Assembly (NCBI GenBank): GCA_963839955.1
Contig: CAWIXB010000001.1
Span: 1,860,001 to 1,924,000 of the forward strand
From: CAWIXB01 sp963839955
GTDB taxonomy: Bacteria; Actinomycetota; Actinomycetes; JACCUZ01
Direction of reading: 5' to 3'
Length of the DNA stretch: 64,000 nucleotides
Shown here piece by piece: positions 52,405 through 60,471 of the stretch (the first letter of the stretch is position 1; every line of letters begins with the position of its first letter). The notes below the pieces were generated by a model, which was not told the DNA's origin, ran no database searches, and saw nothing but the letters and a program-made list of their open reading frames with translations. The position numbers and the translations under genes were made by a program.

Positions 52405-53357
52405 GCGGCGGAGCCACCGAGCGGCTCTCGCGTCTGCTCGCGATGGTGCCCTACCTCGTGAGCCGCCAGGGCATTCCGCTCGGCGCCGCGGCGCGCGAGT
52501 TCGCCATCAGCGAGGACCAGCTCGTCAAGGACCTCGAACTGCTGTTCATGTGCGGCACACCGGGCCACATGCCCGACGACCTGATCGACGCCGAGTGGGA
52601 GTCGGGCCACGTCTACCTGAGCAACGCCGACACCATCGCTCGCCCGCTCCGGCTGGGAGTCGACGAGGCGCTGGCGATGATCGTCGGGCTGCGGACCCTC
52701 GCCGAGGTGCCCGGCGGCCACGACCGGGACGCGGTCGAGAGGACGCTGGCCAAGCTGGAGTCCGCCGCCGGAGAGGCGGCGCTCGCCGCCACCCAGGTCA
52801 GCGTGGAGGTGGAGGGCGAGGCCGAGGTGCTCAGCACGGCGCGACAGGCGCTGACCGGACGACGGCGCGTGCATCTCACCTATTTCGTGCCTACCCGGGA
52901 CGAGTCGACGGAGCGGGACGTCGACCCGATGCGGGTCGCGATGGTCGACGGCCGCTGGTACCTGGAGGGCTGGTGTCACCGTGCCGAGGCGGTGCGCCTG
53001 TTCCGGCTGGACCGCGTGGTGACCATCACCGTGCTCGACACCCCCGCCGACCCGCCGCCCCACGCCGTCGAGCGCGACCTCGACGAAGGGGTGTTTGTCC
53101 CCTCGCCCGAGGACACCCTGGTGACCCTCGAGCTCGACCCGCCTGCCCACTGGGTCGTCGACTACTACCCGGTCGAGGATGTCCAGGAAGTGCCTGGCGG
53201 CACGCTGCTCGTGCGCCTGCGGGTGGCCGACGGAAGGTGGCTTCGGGCACTGGCGTTGCGCCTAGGGGGTGCTGCGCGGGTCCTGGAGCCGGACGCGATC
53301 GCGGCGCAGGTGCGCGCGGACGCCGAGGCCGCCCTCCGCGCCTACGCGGCCTCCTGA
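52401..53357 (+). CDS. pafC: WYL-domain transcriptional regulator PafC
   Basis: A 318-aa partner of PafB. The N-terminal winged helix is MVPYLVSRQGIPLGAAAREF (about 10-30). The WYL domain has RRVHLTYFVPTRDESTERDVDP and RWYLEGWCHRAEAVRLFRLDR near 150-200. The GTG overlaps the pafB stop (GTGA), so both subunits should be made in equal amounts, as expected for a heterodimer. Confidence 0.93.
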   Translation: MSGGATERLSRLLAMVPYLVSRQGIPLGAAAREFAISEDQLVKDLELLFMCGTPGHMPDDLIDAEWESGHVYLSNADTIARPLRLGVDEALAMIVGLRTLAEVPGGHDRDAVERTLAKLESAAGEAALAATQVSVEVEGEAEVLSTARQALTGRRRVHLTYFVPTRDESTERDVDPMRVAMVDGRWYLEGWCHRAEAVRLFRLDRVVTITVLDTPADPPPHAVERDLDEGVFVPSPEDTLVTLELDPPAHWVVDYYPVEDVQEVPGGTLLVRLRVADGRWLRALALRLGGAARVLEPDAIAAQVRADAEAALRAYAAS

Positions 53358-53520
53358 CGTCGTACGTCGGGACCGGACCGCAATAGGACGAGTGCCTCTG
53401 GCCGTTCGACGTAGCCCGTCGGGGCCTTTGCCTGGCGATCTCTCAAGCCCTTCCACGTCCTTGCCGAACATCTTCGTATCGGGTCAGCAAGACGTAGGAC
53501 CAACGAAGGAGGCGAGAGCG

Positions 53521-53853
53521 ATGACGACAATCAAGACCTCGTGCCCCGTGTGCGGGGACCTCGAGCTCACGCCTGAGCAGATGCGACTTGTTGTCTGCTC
53601 CCGCGCCGACTGGTCCTTCTACGCCTTCACCTGCGGCACCTGCCAGGACGAGATCCGCAAGCACGCCGACCAAGAGGTCGTGGCGCTGCTGGTCTCCGGT
53701 GGCGTGGCGGCCGAGCGCTGGGTCATCCCGGCCGAGGCGCTCGAGCAGCACATGGGCGCAGCGATCACCTACGACGACGTGCTCGACTTCGCGCTGGGTC
53801 TGGACAACTCGGACCTGCTCGCGGCCATGATCACGCCGCGCGTCGGCGCCTGA
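53521..53853 (+). CDS. Zinc-ribbon protein of unknown function
   Basis: A 110-aa soluble protein. CPVCGD (residues 8-13) and CGTCQDE near 40 give a four-Cys metal site; a further Cys lies at about 26. The rest is helical and acidic, ending DLLAAMITPRVGA. The RBS AAGGAGGCGAGAGCG precedes the ATG. The frame upstream is open but lacks signals. It is found between pafC and the tat genes here. Function unknown. Confidence 0.8.
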   Translation: MTTIKTSCPVCGDLELTPEQMRLVVCSRADWSFYAFTCGTCQDEIRKHADQEVVALLVSGGVAAERWVIPAEALEQHMGAAITYDDVLDFALGLDNSDLLAAMITPRVGA

Positions 53854-53930
53854 CGGACCGCCTGACCAACCCCCTGACCGACCTCTCGTCCACCGCCGTG
53901 CCCACCCACCGGCAGGGGCTCTCGACCCGC

Positions 53931-53936
53931 TAAGGT
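53931..53936 (+). promoter_or_regulatory. Leaderless-type -10 box TAAGGT
   Basis: TAAGGT ends 8 nt before the GTG at 53945. Confidence 0.5.
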
Positions 53937-53944
53937 CGGGCACC

Positions 53945-54130
53945 GTGTTCTGGTTCCTCCTCTGGCTCGTGGTCGCGCTGGCCGGCTTCGCGGCGCTCGC
54001 CCTCGTCGTCCAGCGGCTCTGGCAGCAGGGCAAGGCCCTCGCGATCGAGCTCGGCGCCGCCGCCGAGCGCCTGGAGCGGGCGTCCCAGGAGCTGAACAGC
54101 CTCAGCCAGCCCCCACCGCGAGGTCGCTGA
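53945..54130 (+). CDS. Small single-span membrane protein upstream of tatA
   Basis: A 61-aa protein: hydrophobic span at residues 2-23, then an amphipathic helix QQGKALAIELGAAAERLERA and a short polar tail. The shape recalls TatA, with a membrane helix followed by an amphipathic helix, but the Phe-Gly hinge is missing. The leaderless-type box fixes the GTG. It may assist the Tat system; that is inference from position. Confidence 0.65.
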   Translation: MFWFLLWLVVALAGFAALALVVQRLWQQGKALAIELGAAAERLERASQELNSLSQPPPRGR

Positions 54131-54232
54131 CCGAGACACCAGCGGTTCACCCGCGCTTCTACCTGCGCAGCCGTCGCTCTGACCGGCCTCGTCGTAGGAT
54201 GAACCCACCAGCCTCGACATCCTGGAGCAAGC

Positions 54233-54505
54233 ATGTTCGGCAAAGGCATCGGAGCCCCAGAGATCATCCTGATCCTGATCGTCCTGCTCCTCCTGTTCGG
54301 CGCCAAGCGGCTGCCAGACCTGACCCGCAGCGTCGGTCGCTCCATGCGCATCTTCAAGTCCGAGGTCAAGGACATGCGCAACGACGACGAGCCGGAAGCC
54401 CGCGAGCAGACGCCGCGCGAGCTCGAGGCGCAACCGAAGACCGACCCCACCCCCGAAGCCACGTCCCGCGAGCGCGTCCCCGACGCCGAGCGCCGCGAGC
54501 CCTGA
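54233..54505 (+). CDS. tatA: Twin-arginine translocase subunit TatA
   Basis: A 90-aa pore-forming Tat subunit. The membrane helix (about 8-24) is followed by the conserved LFGAKRLPDLTRSVGRSMRIF amphipathic helix (hinge Phe-Gly) and an acidic tail. TAGGAT at 54195-54200 is a candidate -10, with a leader of about 30 nt and CTGGAG as RBS. tatC follows after 13 bp. Confidence 0.96.
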   Translation: MFGKGIGAPEIILILIVLLLLFGAKRLPDLTRSVGRSMRIFKSEVKDMRNDDEPEAREQTPRELEAQPKTDPTPEATSRERVPDAERREP

Positions 54506-54518
54506 CGCGCGGTCCGCA

Positions 54519-55397
54519 TTGGCACTGACCGGCATCCGGCGCAGGCGAGGAGACCGGCCGCCGCGCCGCCCACTCGGTGACCCCGAAGGCCGGATGCCGC
54601 TGGTCGAGCACCTTCGCGAGCTGCGCCGCCGGCTCACCCGCGCAGTCCTCGCAATTCTCGTGGGCGCGGTGATCGCGGGGTTCTTCTACGACCAGCTCTT
54701 CGACCTCGTCACCGAACCCTTCAACTCGATCCGCGAGGAGTACAGCGCCAAGGGCTACGAGCGCCTCTCGCTGAACTTCGGCGGCATCGGCGACCCGTTC
54801 TCCTACTTCCTCAAGATCTGCGCCATGGCCGGGCTCTTCGTGGCCAGCCCGGTGTGGATGTACCAGCTGTGGGCGTTCGCCTCACCCGGGATGCACCGCA
54901 ACGAGCGGCGCTGGGGCCTGGGTTTCGTGCTCGTCAGCGTGCCGCTCTTCATCGGCGGGGCAGTGCTCGCCTACCACTTCCTCCCCAAGGGCTTCGACCT
55001 GCTCATCGGGTTCAACCCCGACCCCGAGCGGGTCGCGAACATCATCAGCCTGAACAGCTACCTGTCCTTCGTGCTGCGGATGTTCCTGGTGTTCGGGGTG
55101 GCGTTCGTCCTGCCGGTGTTCCTCGTCGCGCTGAACCTCGCCGGCGCCGTGACCGGACGCACCCTGCTCAAGGCATGGCGGCCGGTCATCCTCGGCTCCT
55201 TCGTGTTCGCCGCGGTCGCCACGCCGTCAGGTGACCCGTGGACGATGACGGCGCTCGCCGTCCCGATGCTGCTGCTCTTCTTCCTGGCCTCGCTGGTCTG
55301 CCTCGCGGTCGACCGGCGGCGGGCGCGGCAGGGCGTCGACGGCGTCGACTACACCAACCTCCCCGATGACGAGGCCAGCCCGCTCGAGGACCGGTAG
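54519..55397 (+). CDS. tatC: Twin-arginine translocase subunit TatC
   Basis: Receptor for twin-arginine signal peptides; 292 aa from the TTG at 54519. MPLVEHLRELRRRL (residues about 26-39) is the family entry motif. Six membrane spans follow. The conserved loop GGIGDPFSYFLKI and SPVWMYQLWAFASPGMHRNER are present. A start at ATG 54594 would remove the Arg-rich lead; both are possible. The stop TAG doubles as part of the -10 box of the next gene. Confidence 0.95.
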   Translation: MALTGIRRRRGDRPPRRPLGDPEGRMPLVEHLRELRRRLTRAVLAILVGAVIAGFFYDQLFDLVTEPFNSIREEYSAKGYERLSLNFGGIGDPFSYFLKICAMAGLFVASPVWMYQLWAFASPGMHRNERRWGLGFVLVSVPLFIGGAVLAYHFLPKGFDLLIGFNPDPERVANIISLNSYLSFVLRMFLVFGVAFVLPVFLVALNLAGAVTGRTLLKAWRPVILGSFVFAAVATPSGDPWTMTALAVPMLLLFFLASLVCLAVDRRRARQGVDGVDYTNLPDDEASPLEDR

Positions 55398-55400
55398 CCT
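55395..55400 (+). promoter_or_regulatory. Leaderless-type -10 box TAGCCT overlapping a stop codon
   Basis: TAGCCT ends 6 nt before the GTG at 55407. TAG is the tatC stop codon. Confidence 0.5.
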
Positions 55401-55406
55401 CCGCCC

Positions 55407-56282
55407 GTGCCCCGCCGGATCGCGCTGCTCGTCAACCCGACGGCAGGAAAGGGTCGCGGCGCACGGCTCTCCCCACCGGTGGCCGAGCGGCTGAGCCAGC
55501 ACGGCATCGACGTCGACCTCGTGCAGGGTCGCGACGCCGACGAGGCGTTCGACGGCGCCCGTCGCCGGGTCGCCGACGGGGTCGACGCGCTCGTCGTCGT
55601 CGGGGGCGACGGCATGGTCAACCTTGCGCTACAGGTCGTCGCGGGGACTGACCTCCCGCTCGGACTCGTGCCCGCCGGCACCGGCAACGACGTCGCCCGC
55701 GCGCTCGGCGTCCCGCTGCGCGATCCGGTGGCCGCCGTCGACATCGTGGTGCGGGGCACGACGCGCGCGGTCGACGCGGCCCGCGCCTCCGGCCGCTGGT
55801 ACGCCGGCGTGCTCGGCTCAGGGTTCGACTCGATGGTCAACGAGCGGGCCAACCGGTTGACCTGGCCGCACGGGCGGGCCCGCTACAACCTCGCGATCCT
55901 CGCGGAGCTGCGGACGTTCAAGCCGATTCCCTACGTGCTCGACCTCGACGGCGAGCGCTGGGAGACCGAGGCCATGCTCGTCGCGGTCGGCAACGGACCG
56001 TCGTACGGCGGTGGCATGCGGGTGTGTCCCGACGCACGCCTCGACGACGGGCTGCTCGATGTCACCGTCGTCGGCCCCATCTCCAAGACGCGCTTCGTGC
56101 GGGTCTTCCCGACCGTCTACCGGGGGACCCACGTGGTCAACCCCGCGGTGACCGTGCGCCGGGCCCGTCGCGTGACATTGGCAGCGGAGGGTGTCACGGC
56201 CTACGCCGACGGCGAACGGGTCGCGGTGCTGCCCGTGACCGTCGACGTCGTCCCGGGCGCCCTGCAGATCTTCGCCCCGTAG
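55407..56282 (+). CDS. Diacylglycerol/sphingosine-kinase family lipid kinase
   Basis: A 291-aa kinase of the DagK/YegS family. The nucleotide-binding motifs are LLVNPTAGKG near residue 7, VVGGDGMVN near 63 and PAGTGNDVARALGVP near 88. The C-terminal beta-sandwich contains VAVGNGPSYGGGMRVCPDA (about 191-209) and DGLLDVTVV. It phosphorylates a lipid, probably diacylglycerol or a related polyprenol or glycolipid. The stop TAG is shared with the -10 box of the helicase gene. Confidence 0.92.
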   Translation: MPRRIALLVNPTAGKGRGARLSPPVAERLSQHGIDVDLVQGRDADEAFDGARRRVADGVDALVVVGGDGMVNLALQVVAGTDLPLGLVPAGTGNDVARALGVPLRDPVAAVDIVVRGTTRAVDAARASGRWYAGVLGSGFDSMVNERANRLTWPHGRARYNLAILAELRTFKPIPYVLDLDGERWETEAMLVAVGNGPSYGGGMRVCPDARLDDGLLDVTVVGPISKTRFVRVFPTVYRGTHVVNPAVTVRRARRVTLAAEGVTAYADGERVAVLPVTVDVVPGALQIFAP

Positions 56283-56285
56283 ATT
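56280..56285 (+). promoter_or_regulatory. Leaderless-type -10 box TAGATT overlapping a stop codon
   Basis: TAGATT ends 6 nt before the ATG at 56292. TAG is the stop codon of the lipid kinase. Confidence 0.5.
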
Positions 56286-56291
56286 GGCGGG

Positions 56292-59036
56292 ATGAGCAGC
56301 CCCGCCGAGCGGTACGCCGCCGCTCGCCGCCGGCAGAGCGCCGAGAGCTCCCAGCTCGGCCGTTTCACGGCTCTCTACCCCTTCGGGCTCGACCCTTTCC
56401 AGGTGCGCGCGTGCGAGGCGCTGGAGGGTGGCAACGGCGTGCTGGTCGCGGCGCCGACCGGCTCGGGAAAGACGGTGGTGGGCGAGTACGCCGTGCACCT
56501 GGCCCTCGCCGAGGGACGCAAGTGCTTCTACACGACCCCCATCAAGGCGCTCTCGAACCAGAAGTACGCCGACCTGGTCCGCCGCTACGGCGCGGAGCGC
56601 ATCGGTTTGCTCACCGGCGACAACACCATCAACGGCGAGGCACCCGTGGTCGTGATGACGACGGAAGTCCTGCGCAACATGCTCTACGCCGGCTCACCCA
56701 CCCTGCGTGGGCTCGGCTACGTCGTCATGGACGAGGTGCACTACCTCTCCGACCGGTTCCGCGGAGCCGTCTGGGAAGAGGTCATCATCCATCTGCCGGA
56801 GTCAGTACGACTCGTGTCGCTGTCGGCGACCGTGAGCAACGCCGAGGAGTTCGGCGACTGGCTCGTCACCGTGCGCGGGCACACTGTCGTCATCGTCGAG
56901 GAGCACCGACCCGTCCCGCTCTGGCAGCACGTCCTGGTCGAGCGGCGTCTCTACGACCTCTTCGTCGCCGAGTCGGCGTCGTCCAGCGCGCCGAAGATCC
57001 ACCCCGAGCTGTCACGGCTCGCCCGCGAGCAGAACCGTCTGGTGCGCGTCGGCGACCGGCGCCCGCACCGCGGCGGCCACCGACCGCGCCGCGTCCACGT
57101 GCCGAGTCGCGTCGACGTGATCGAACGTCTCGACTCCGAGGGCCTGCTGCCCGCCATCACGTTCATCTTCAGCCGGGCGGGCTGCGACGCGGCCGTTGCC
57201 CAGTGCCTTCGCGCAGGTCTGCGCCTGCTCGACCCGGCCGAGCGTGCACAGGTGCGCCAGCACGTCGAGGCGCAGACGGCCGAGCTCGCCGAGGAGGACC
57301 TGGCGGTCCTCGGCTACCACGAGTGGCTCGAAGGCCTCGAACGCGGCGTGGCGGCGCACCACGCGGGGATGCTCCCGACCTTCAAGGAGGTCGTCGAGAC
57401 ACTGTTCGTCCGCGGCCTGGTCAAGGCGGTGTTCGCCACCGAGACCCTGGCGCTCGGCATCAACATGCCGGCGCGATCCGTCGTGCTCGAGAAGCTGTCC
57501 AAGTGGAACGGCGAGGCCCACGCGGACGTGACGCCGGGGGAGTACACCCAGCTGACCGGGCGGGCGGGTCGGCGGGGCATCGACGTCGAGGGCCATGCGG
57601 TCGTGCTGTGGCAACCGGGCCTCGACCCGGGCGCGCTGGCCGGCCTCGCCTCCACCCGCACCTATCCGCTGCGGTCGAGCTTCCGCCCGTCGTACAACAT
57701 GGCCGTCAACCTGGTCGGCAAGGTGGGGCGCGAGAACGCGCAGCAGATGCTCGAGTCGTCGTTCGCGCAGTTCCAGGCCGACCGTGCCGTCGTGGGGATC
57801 GCGCGGCAGGTGCGACGCAACGAGGAGGGTCTCGAGGGCTACCGCGAGGCGATGACCTGCCACCTCGGCGACTTCGAGGAGTACGCCGGGTTGCGGCGAG
57901 CGATCAGCGATCGTGAGACCGAGCTGTCCCGCTCGGGTGCGGCCAACCGCCGCGCCGCTGCCGCCGCATCGTTGGAGCGGCTGCGTCCCGGCGACGTTAT
58001 CCACGTCCCGGCCGGACGGCGCGCCGGGCTCGCGGTGGTGCTCGACCCCGGGCTGGAGAACGGGCCGCAGGAGGCTCGGCCGACCGTGCTCACGGCGTCC
58101 CGCCAGGTCCGGAAGCTCTCCGTCGCCGACTTCCCGACGCCGGTCGAGTCGCTTCGGCGGTTGCGACTCCCCAAGTCGTTCAACCCCCGCAACGCGGCCC
58201 AGCGCCGCGACCTCGCGTCGACGCTGCGCAACACCGGCCTCGACGGGGAGCAGCCGCGTCGCGGCCGCACCCGGTCGGCCGCCGCGGACGACGAGGAGCT
58301 GTCGAGGCTGCGGTCCGCCATGCGTGCGCACCCCTGCCACAGCTGTGCCGAGCGCGAGGACCACGCGCGATGGGCCGAACGCTATTGGCGGCTGCGCCGT
58401 GACACCGAGGCGCTGCAGCGGCGGGTGCGCACCCGCACGCACACCATCTCGCGGATGTTCGACCGCATCTGCGCGCTGCTCGACGAGCTCGGCTACCTCG
58501 ACGGCGACCGCGTCACTCCAGCGGGGCAACGACTCGCGGCGGTCTACACCGAGCTCGACCTCGTGGTGGCCGAGTGCCTGCGCGACGGTGTGTGGGACGG
58601 CCTCAGTCCGGCCGAGCTCGCCGCGGTTGTCTCGGCTCTTGTCTACGAGTCGCGACAGCCCGACGACGCCGCGACGCCGCGGGTTCCGGAGGGCCGCGTC
58701 CGCGAGGTGCTCGCCGAGATCGTGCGTATCTGGGCGGGCATCGAGGAGCGCGAGCGTGACCATCGCATCGAGAGCCCCCGCGAGCCCGACCTGGGCTTCG
58801 CCTGGGCCACCCACCGCTGGGCGTCAGGCCACCGGCTCGATCAGGTGCTGCGCGACGCGGACATGCAAGCCGGCGACTTCGTCCGCTGGACCAAGCAGGT
58901 CATCGACCTGCTCGGCCAGATAGCCGACGCGTCACGCGCCTCCGAGGGAGCCCCCTCCGCTCCGGCCGGGTCGACGGCCAGGGCAGCAGCGGGCCTGCTG
59001 CGGCGCGGTGTGGTCGCCTACTCGTCGGTCGCCTGA
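56292..59036 (+). CDS. helY: HelY-type superfamily 2 RNA helicase (Ski2/Mtr4-like)
   Basis: A 914-aa DExH helicase. Motif I is APTGSGKTVVG near 54, motif II is MDEVHY near 147 (DEVH), motif III is SLSATV near 177 and motif VI is QLTGRAGRRG near 420. A basic loop, RRPHRGGHRPRRVHVPSR, lies near 255. The C-terminal DSHCT-like region (about 720-900) includes CHSCAERE near 680. It lies downstream of tatC as in M. tuberculosis (Rv2092c). RNA substrate unknown. Confidence 0.93.
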   Translation: MSSPAERYAAARRRQSAESSQLGRFTALYPFGLDPFQVRACEALEGGNGVLVAAPTGSGKTVVGEYAVHLALAEGRKCFYTTPIKALSNQKYADLVRRYGAERIGLLTGDNTINGEAPVVVMTTEVLRNMLYAGSPTLRGLGYVVMDEVHYLSDRFRGAVWEEVIIHLPESVRLVSLSATVSNAEEFGDWLVTVRGHTVVIVEEHRPVPLWQHVLVERRLYDLFVAESASSSAPKIHPELSRLAREQNRLVRVGDRRPHRGGHRPRRVHVPSRVDVIERLDSEGLLPAITFIFSRAGCDAAVAQCLRAGLRLLDPAERAQVRQHVEAQTAELAEEDLAVLGYHEWLEGLERGVAAHHAGMLPTFKEVVETLFVRGLVKAVFATETLALGINMPARSVVLEKLSKWNGEAHADVTPGEYTQLTGRAGRRGIDVEGHAVVLWQPGLDPGALAGLASTRTYPLRSSFRPSYNMAVNLVGKVGRENAQQMLESSFAQFQADRAVVGIARQVRRNEEGLEGYREAMTCHLGDFEEYAGLRRAISDRETELSRSGAANRRAAAAASLERLRPGDVIHVPAGRRAGLAVVLDPGLENGPQEARPTVLTASRQVRKLSVADFPTPVESLRRLRLPKSFNPRNAAQRRDLASTLRNTGLDGEQPRRGRTRSAAADDEELSRLRSAMRAHPCHSCAEREDHARWAERYWRLRRDTEALQRRVRTRTHTISRMFDRICALLDELGYLDGDRVTPAGQRLAAVYTELDLVVAECLRDGVWDGLSPAELAAVVSALVYESRQPDDAATPRVPEGRVREVLAEIVRIWAGIEERERDHRIESPREPDLGFAWATHRWASGHRLDQVLRDADMQAGDFVRWTKQVIDLLGQIADASRASEGAPSAPAGSTARAAAGLLRRGVVAYSSVA

Positions 59037-59095
59037 GCAACCCGATCGTCATCTGGATCCGCTGAATCCGCTTGTTTGCGCGGAGCCTGGCCTCA

Positions 59096-59101
59096 TAGCG
59101 T
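59096..59101 (+). promoter_or_regulatory. Leaderless-type -10 box TAGCGT
   Basis: TAGCGT ends 7 nt before the ATG at 59109. Confidence 0.5.
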
Positions 59102-59108
59102 CGGCGCC

Positions 59109-59510
59109 ATGCCCCCCTTGGTCCGTCACCAGCCACGGACCTACGCCGCGCCCCCGGTCCCTGTGCCGTGGTGGGAGACCCTCGTCGCCTACGTGCTGGT
59201 GGCCCTGGGCGTCGTCATCTGCACCCTCAGCTTCTTCTTCGCCATCTCCCTGCTCGGCTGCGAGGAGTCCGCGACCGGTGAATGCACCGACCTGACGGCG
59301 AAGATCGACAACGGCACCGTCTCGGCGGTGCGCACCGGAATCTTCGCGCTGCTCGGCCTGGCAGCGCTGCTGTGCATCGGCGTGCACTTCCTGGCCGGCC
59401 GACTGCACTTCGCCCTGGTCTGGGTCATCGCCGCGCTGCCGCCGATCATCGGGGTGGTCACCATCTCGTGGGCGACCGGTGTCACCGCCAGCCCCTGGGG
59501 ACATCTCTAG
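59109..59510 (+). CDS. Small membrane protein of unknown function
   Basis: A 133-aa protein with three hydrophobic spans (about 24-48, 75-97 and 101-122). An extracellular loop between the first two has two Cys (GCEES and GECTD) that could pair. It occupies the place of Rv2091c between helY and the exonuclease. The stop TAG is embedded in CTAG, which also supplies the convergent gene's stop. Confidence 0.75.
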   Translation: MPPLVRHQPRTYAAPPVPVPWWETLVAYVLVALGVVICTLSFFFAISLLGCEESATGECTDLTAKIDNGTVSAVRTGIFALLGLAALLCIGVHFLAGRLHFALVWVIAALPPIIGVVTISWATGVTASPWGHL

Positions 59511-60430
59511 CCGGCGCCGATAACCGCCTTGAACGCGGTCAGCACCCGGTTGAGCGGGCTGTCCAGCCCCCACCGTTCGCTGAGCTCCACCAGGCGGTCC
59601 GGGTCGCGCGGCGCGGCGGGGATCGTGTCGTCGTACGCCGGCAGCGGCACGTCCTTGGCCACGGCCACCACGACCGGCGCAACCGCGAGGTAGTCCTTCG
59701 CCGCCGCGAGCTTTCCGCGCGCGCCCGCCGGCATCGCGGTGTCGCCCGCCTCGACCGCGGCCAGCAGCGCAGTGAGGGTGCCGTACTTCGTGATCAGCGC
59801 CGCTGCGGTCTTGTCGCCCACGCCAGGCACGCCGGGCAGCCCGTCGCTAGGGTCGCCGCGCAGCGTCGCGAAGTCGGCGTAGGCACGCCCCGGGATGGCG
59901 TACTTGGCCGTCACGGCTGCCTCGTCGAGGATCTCGTGGCGGCCCACCCCGCGGGCGGTGTAGAGCACGCGCACGCCACGGTCGTCGTCGACCAGCTGGA
60001 AGAGGTCGCGGTCACCCGTCACGACGTCCACCGGTCGCGCTGCGCCGGTGGCGAGCGTGCCGATGACGTCGTCGGCCTCGTAGCCGTCGACGCCGACCCG
60101 CGCGATGCCGATCGCGTCGAGGACCTCCTCGATCACGGCCACCTGCGGGGTCAGCGCGTCGGGCACCTCCTCCTCGTGGCCGGTCGCGACCCGATGTGCC
60201 TTGTAGGACGGGATCGCGTCGACGCGGAAGGCCGGCCGCCAGTCGTTGTCCATGCAGGCGACGAGGTGGCTCGGCCCACGGTCGGTGACGAGCCGGGCGA
60301 TGAAGTCGAGCAGCCCGCGCACGGCGTTCACCGGGCTGCCGTCCGGCGCCGTCACCGTGTCGGGCACGCCGTAGAAGGCCCGGAAGTAGAGCGACGGCGT
60401 GTCGAGGAGCATCAGTCGTTGGGTGGACAC
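59507..60430 (-). CDS. 5'-3' exonuclease (Pol I N-terminal domain type)
   Basis: A 307-aa FEN-like nuclease without a polymerase domain. Metal-site motifs are LLDTPSLYFRAFYG at residues 7-20, YKAHR near 77, DGYEADDVIGTLA near 115 and VVTGDRDLFQLV near 138. The helix-hairpin-helix is LPGVPGVGDKTAAALI near 200. The GTG start lacks a clear Shine-Dalgarno. It matches the gene at the Rv2090 position. Role: removal of RNA primers or flaps. Confidence 0.92.
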   Translation of the reverse strand: MSTQRLMLLDTPSLYFRAFYGVPDTVTAPDGSPVNAVRGLLDFIARLVTDRGPSHLVACMDNDWRPAFRVDAIPSYKAHRVATGHEEEVPDALTPQVAVIEEVLDAIGIARVGVDGYEADDVIGTLATGAARPVDVVTGDRDLFQLVDDDRGVRVLYTARGVGRHEILDEAAVTAKYAIPGRAYADFATLRGDPSDGLPGVPGVGDKTAAALITKYGTLTALLAAVEAGDTAMPAGARGKLAAAKDYLAVAPVVVAVAKDVPLPAYDDTIPAAPRDPDRLVELSERWGLDSPLNRVLTAFKAVIGAG

Positions 60431-60458
60431 GGACCGAAGCCTGCCAGAAGCGGGCGAC

Positions 60459-60464
60459 TAGATT
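60459..60464 (+). promoter_or_regulatory. Leaderless-type -10 box TAGATT
   Basis: TAGATT ends 7 nt before the ATG at 60472. Confidence 0.55.
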
Positions 60465-60471
60465 GGACGCT

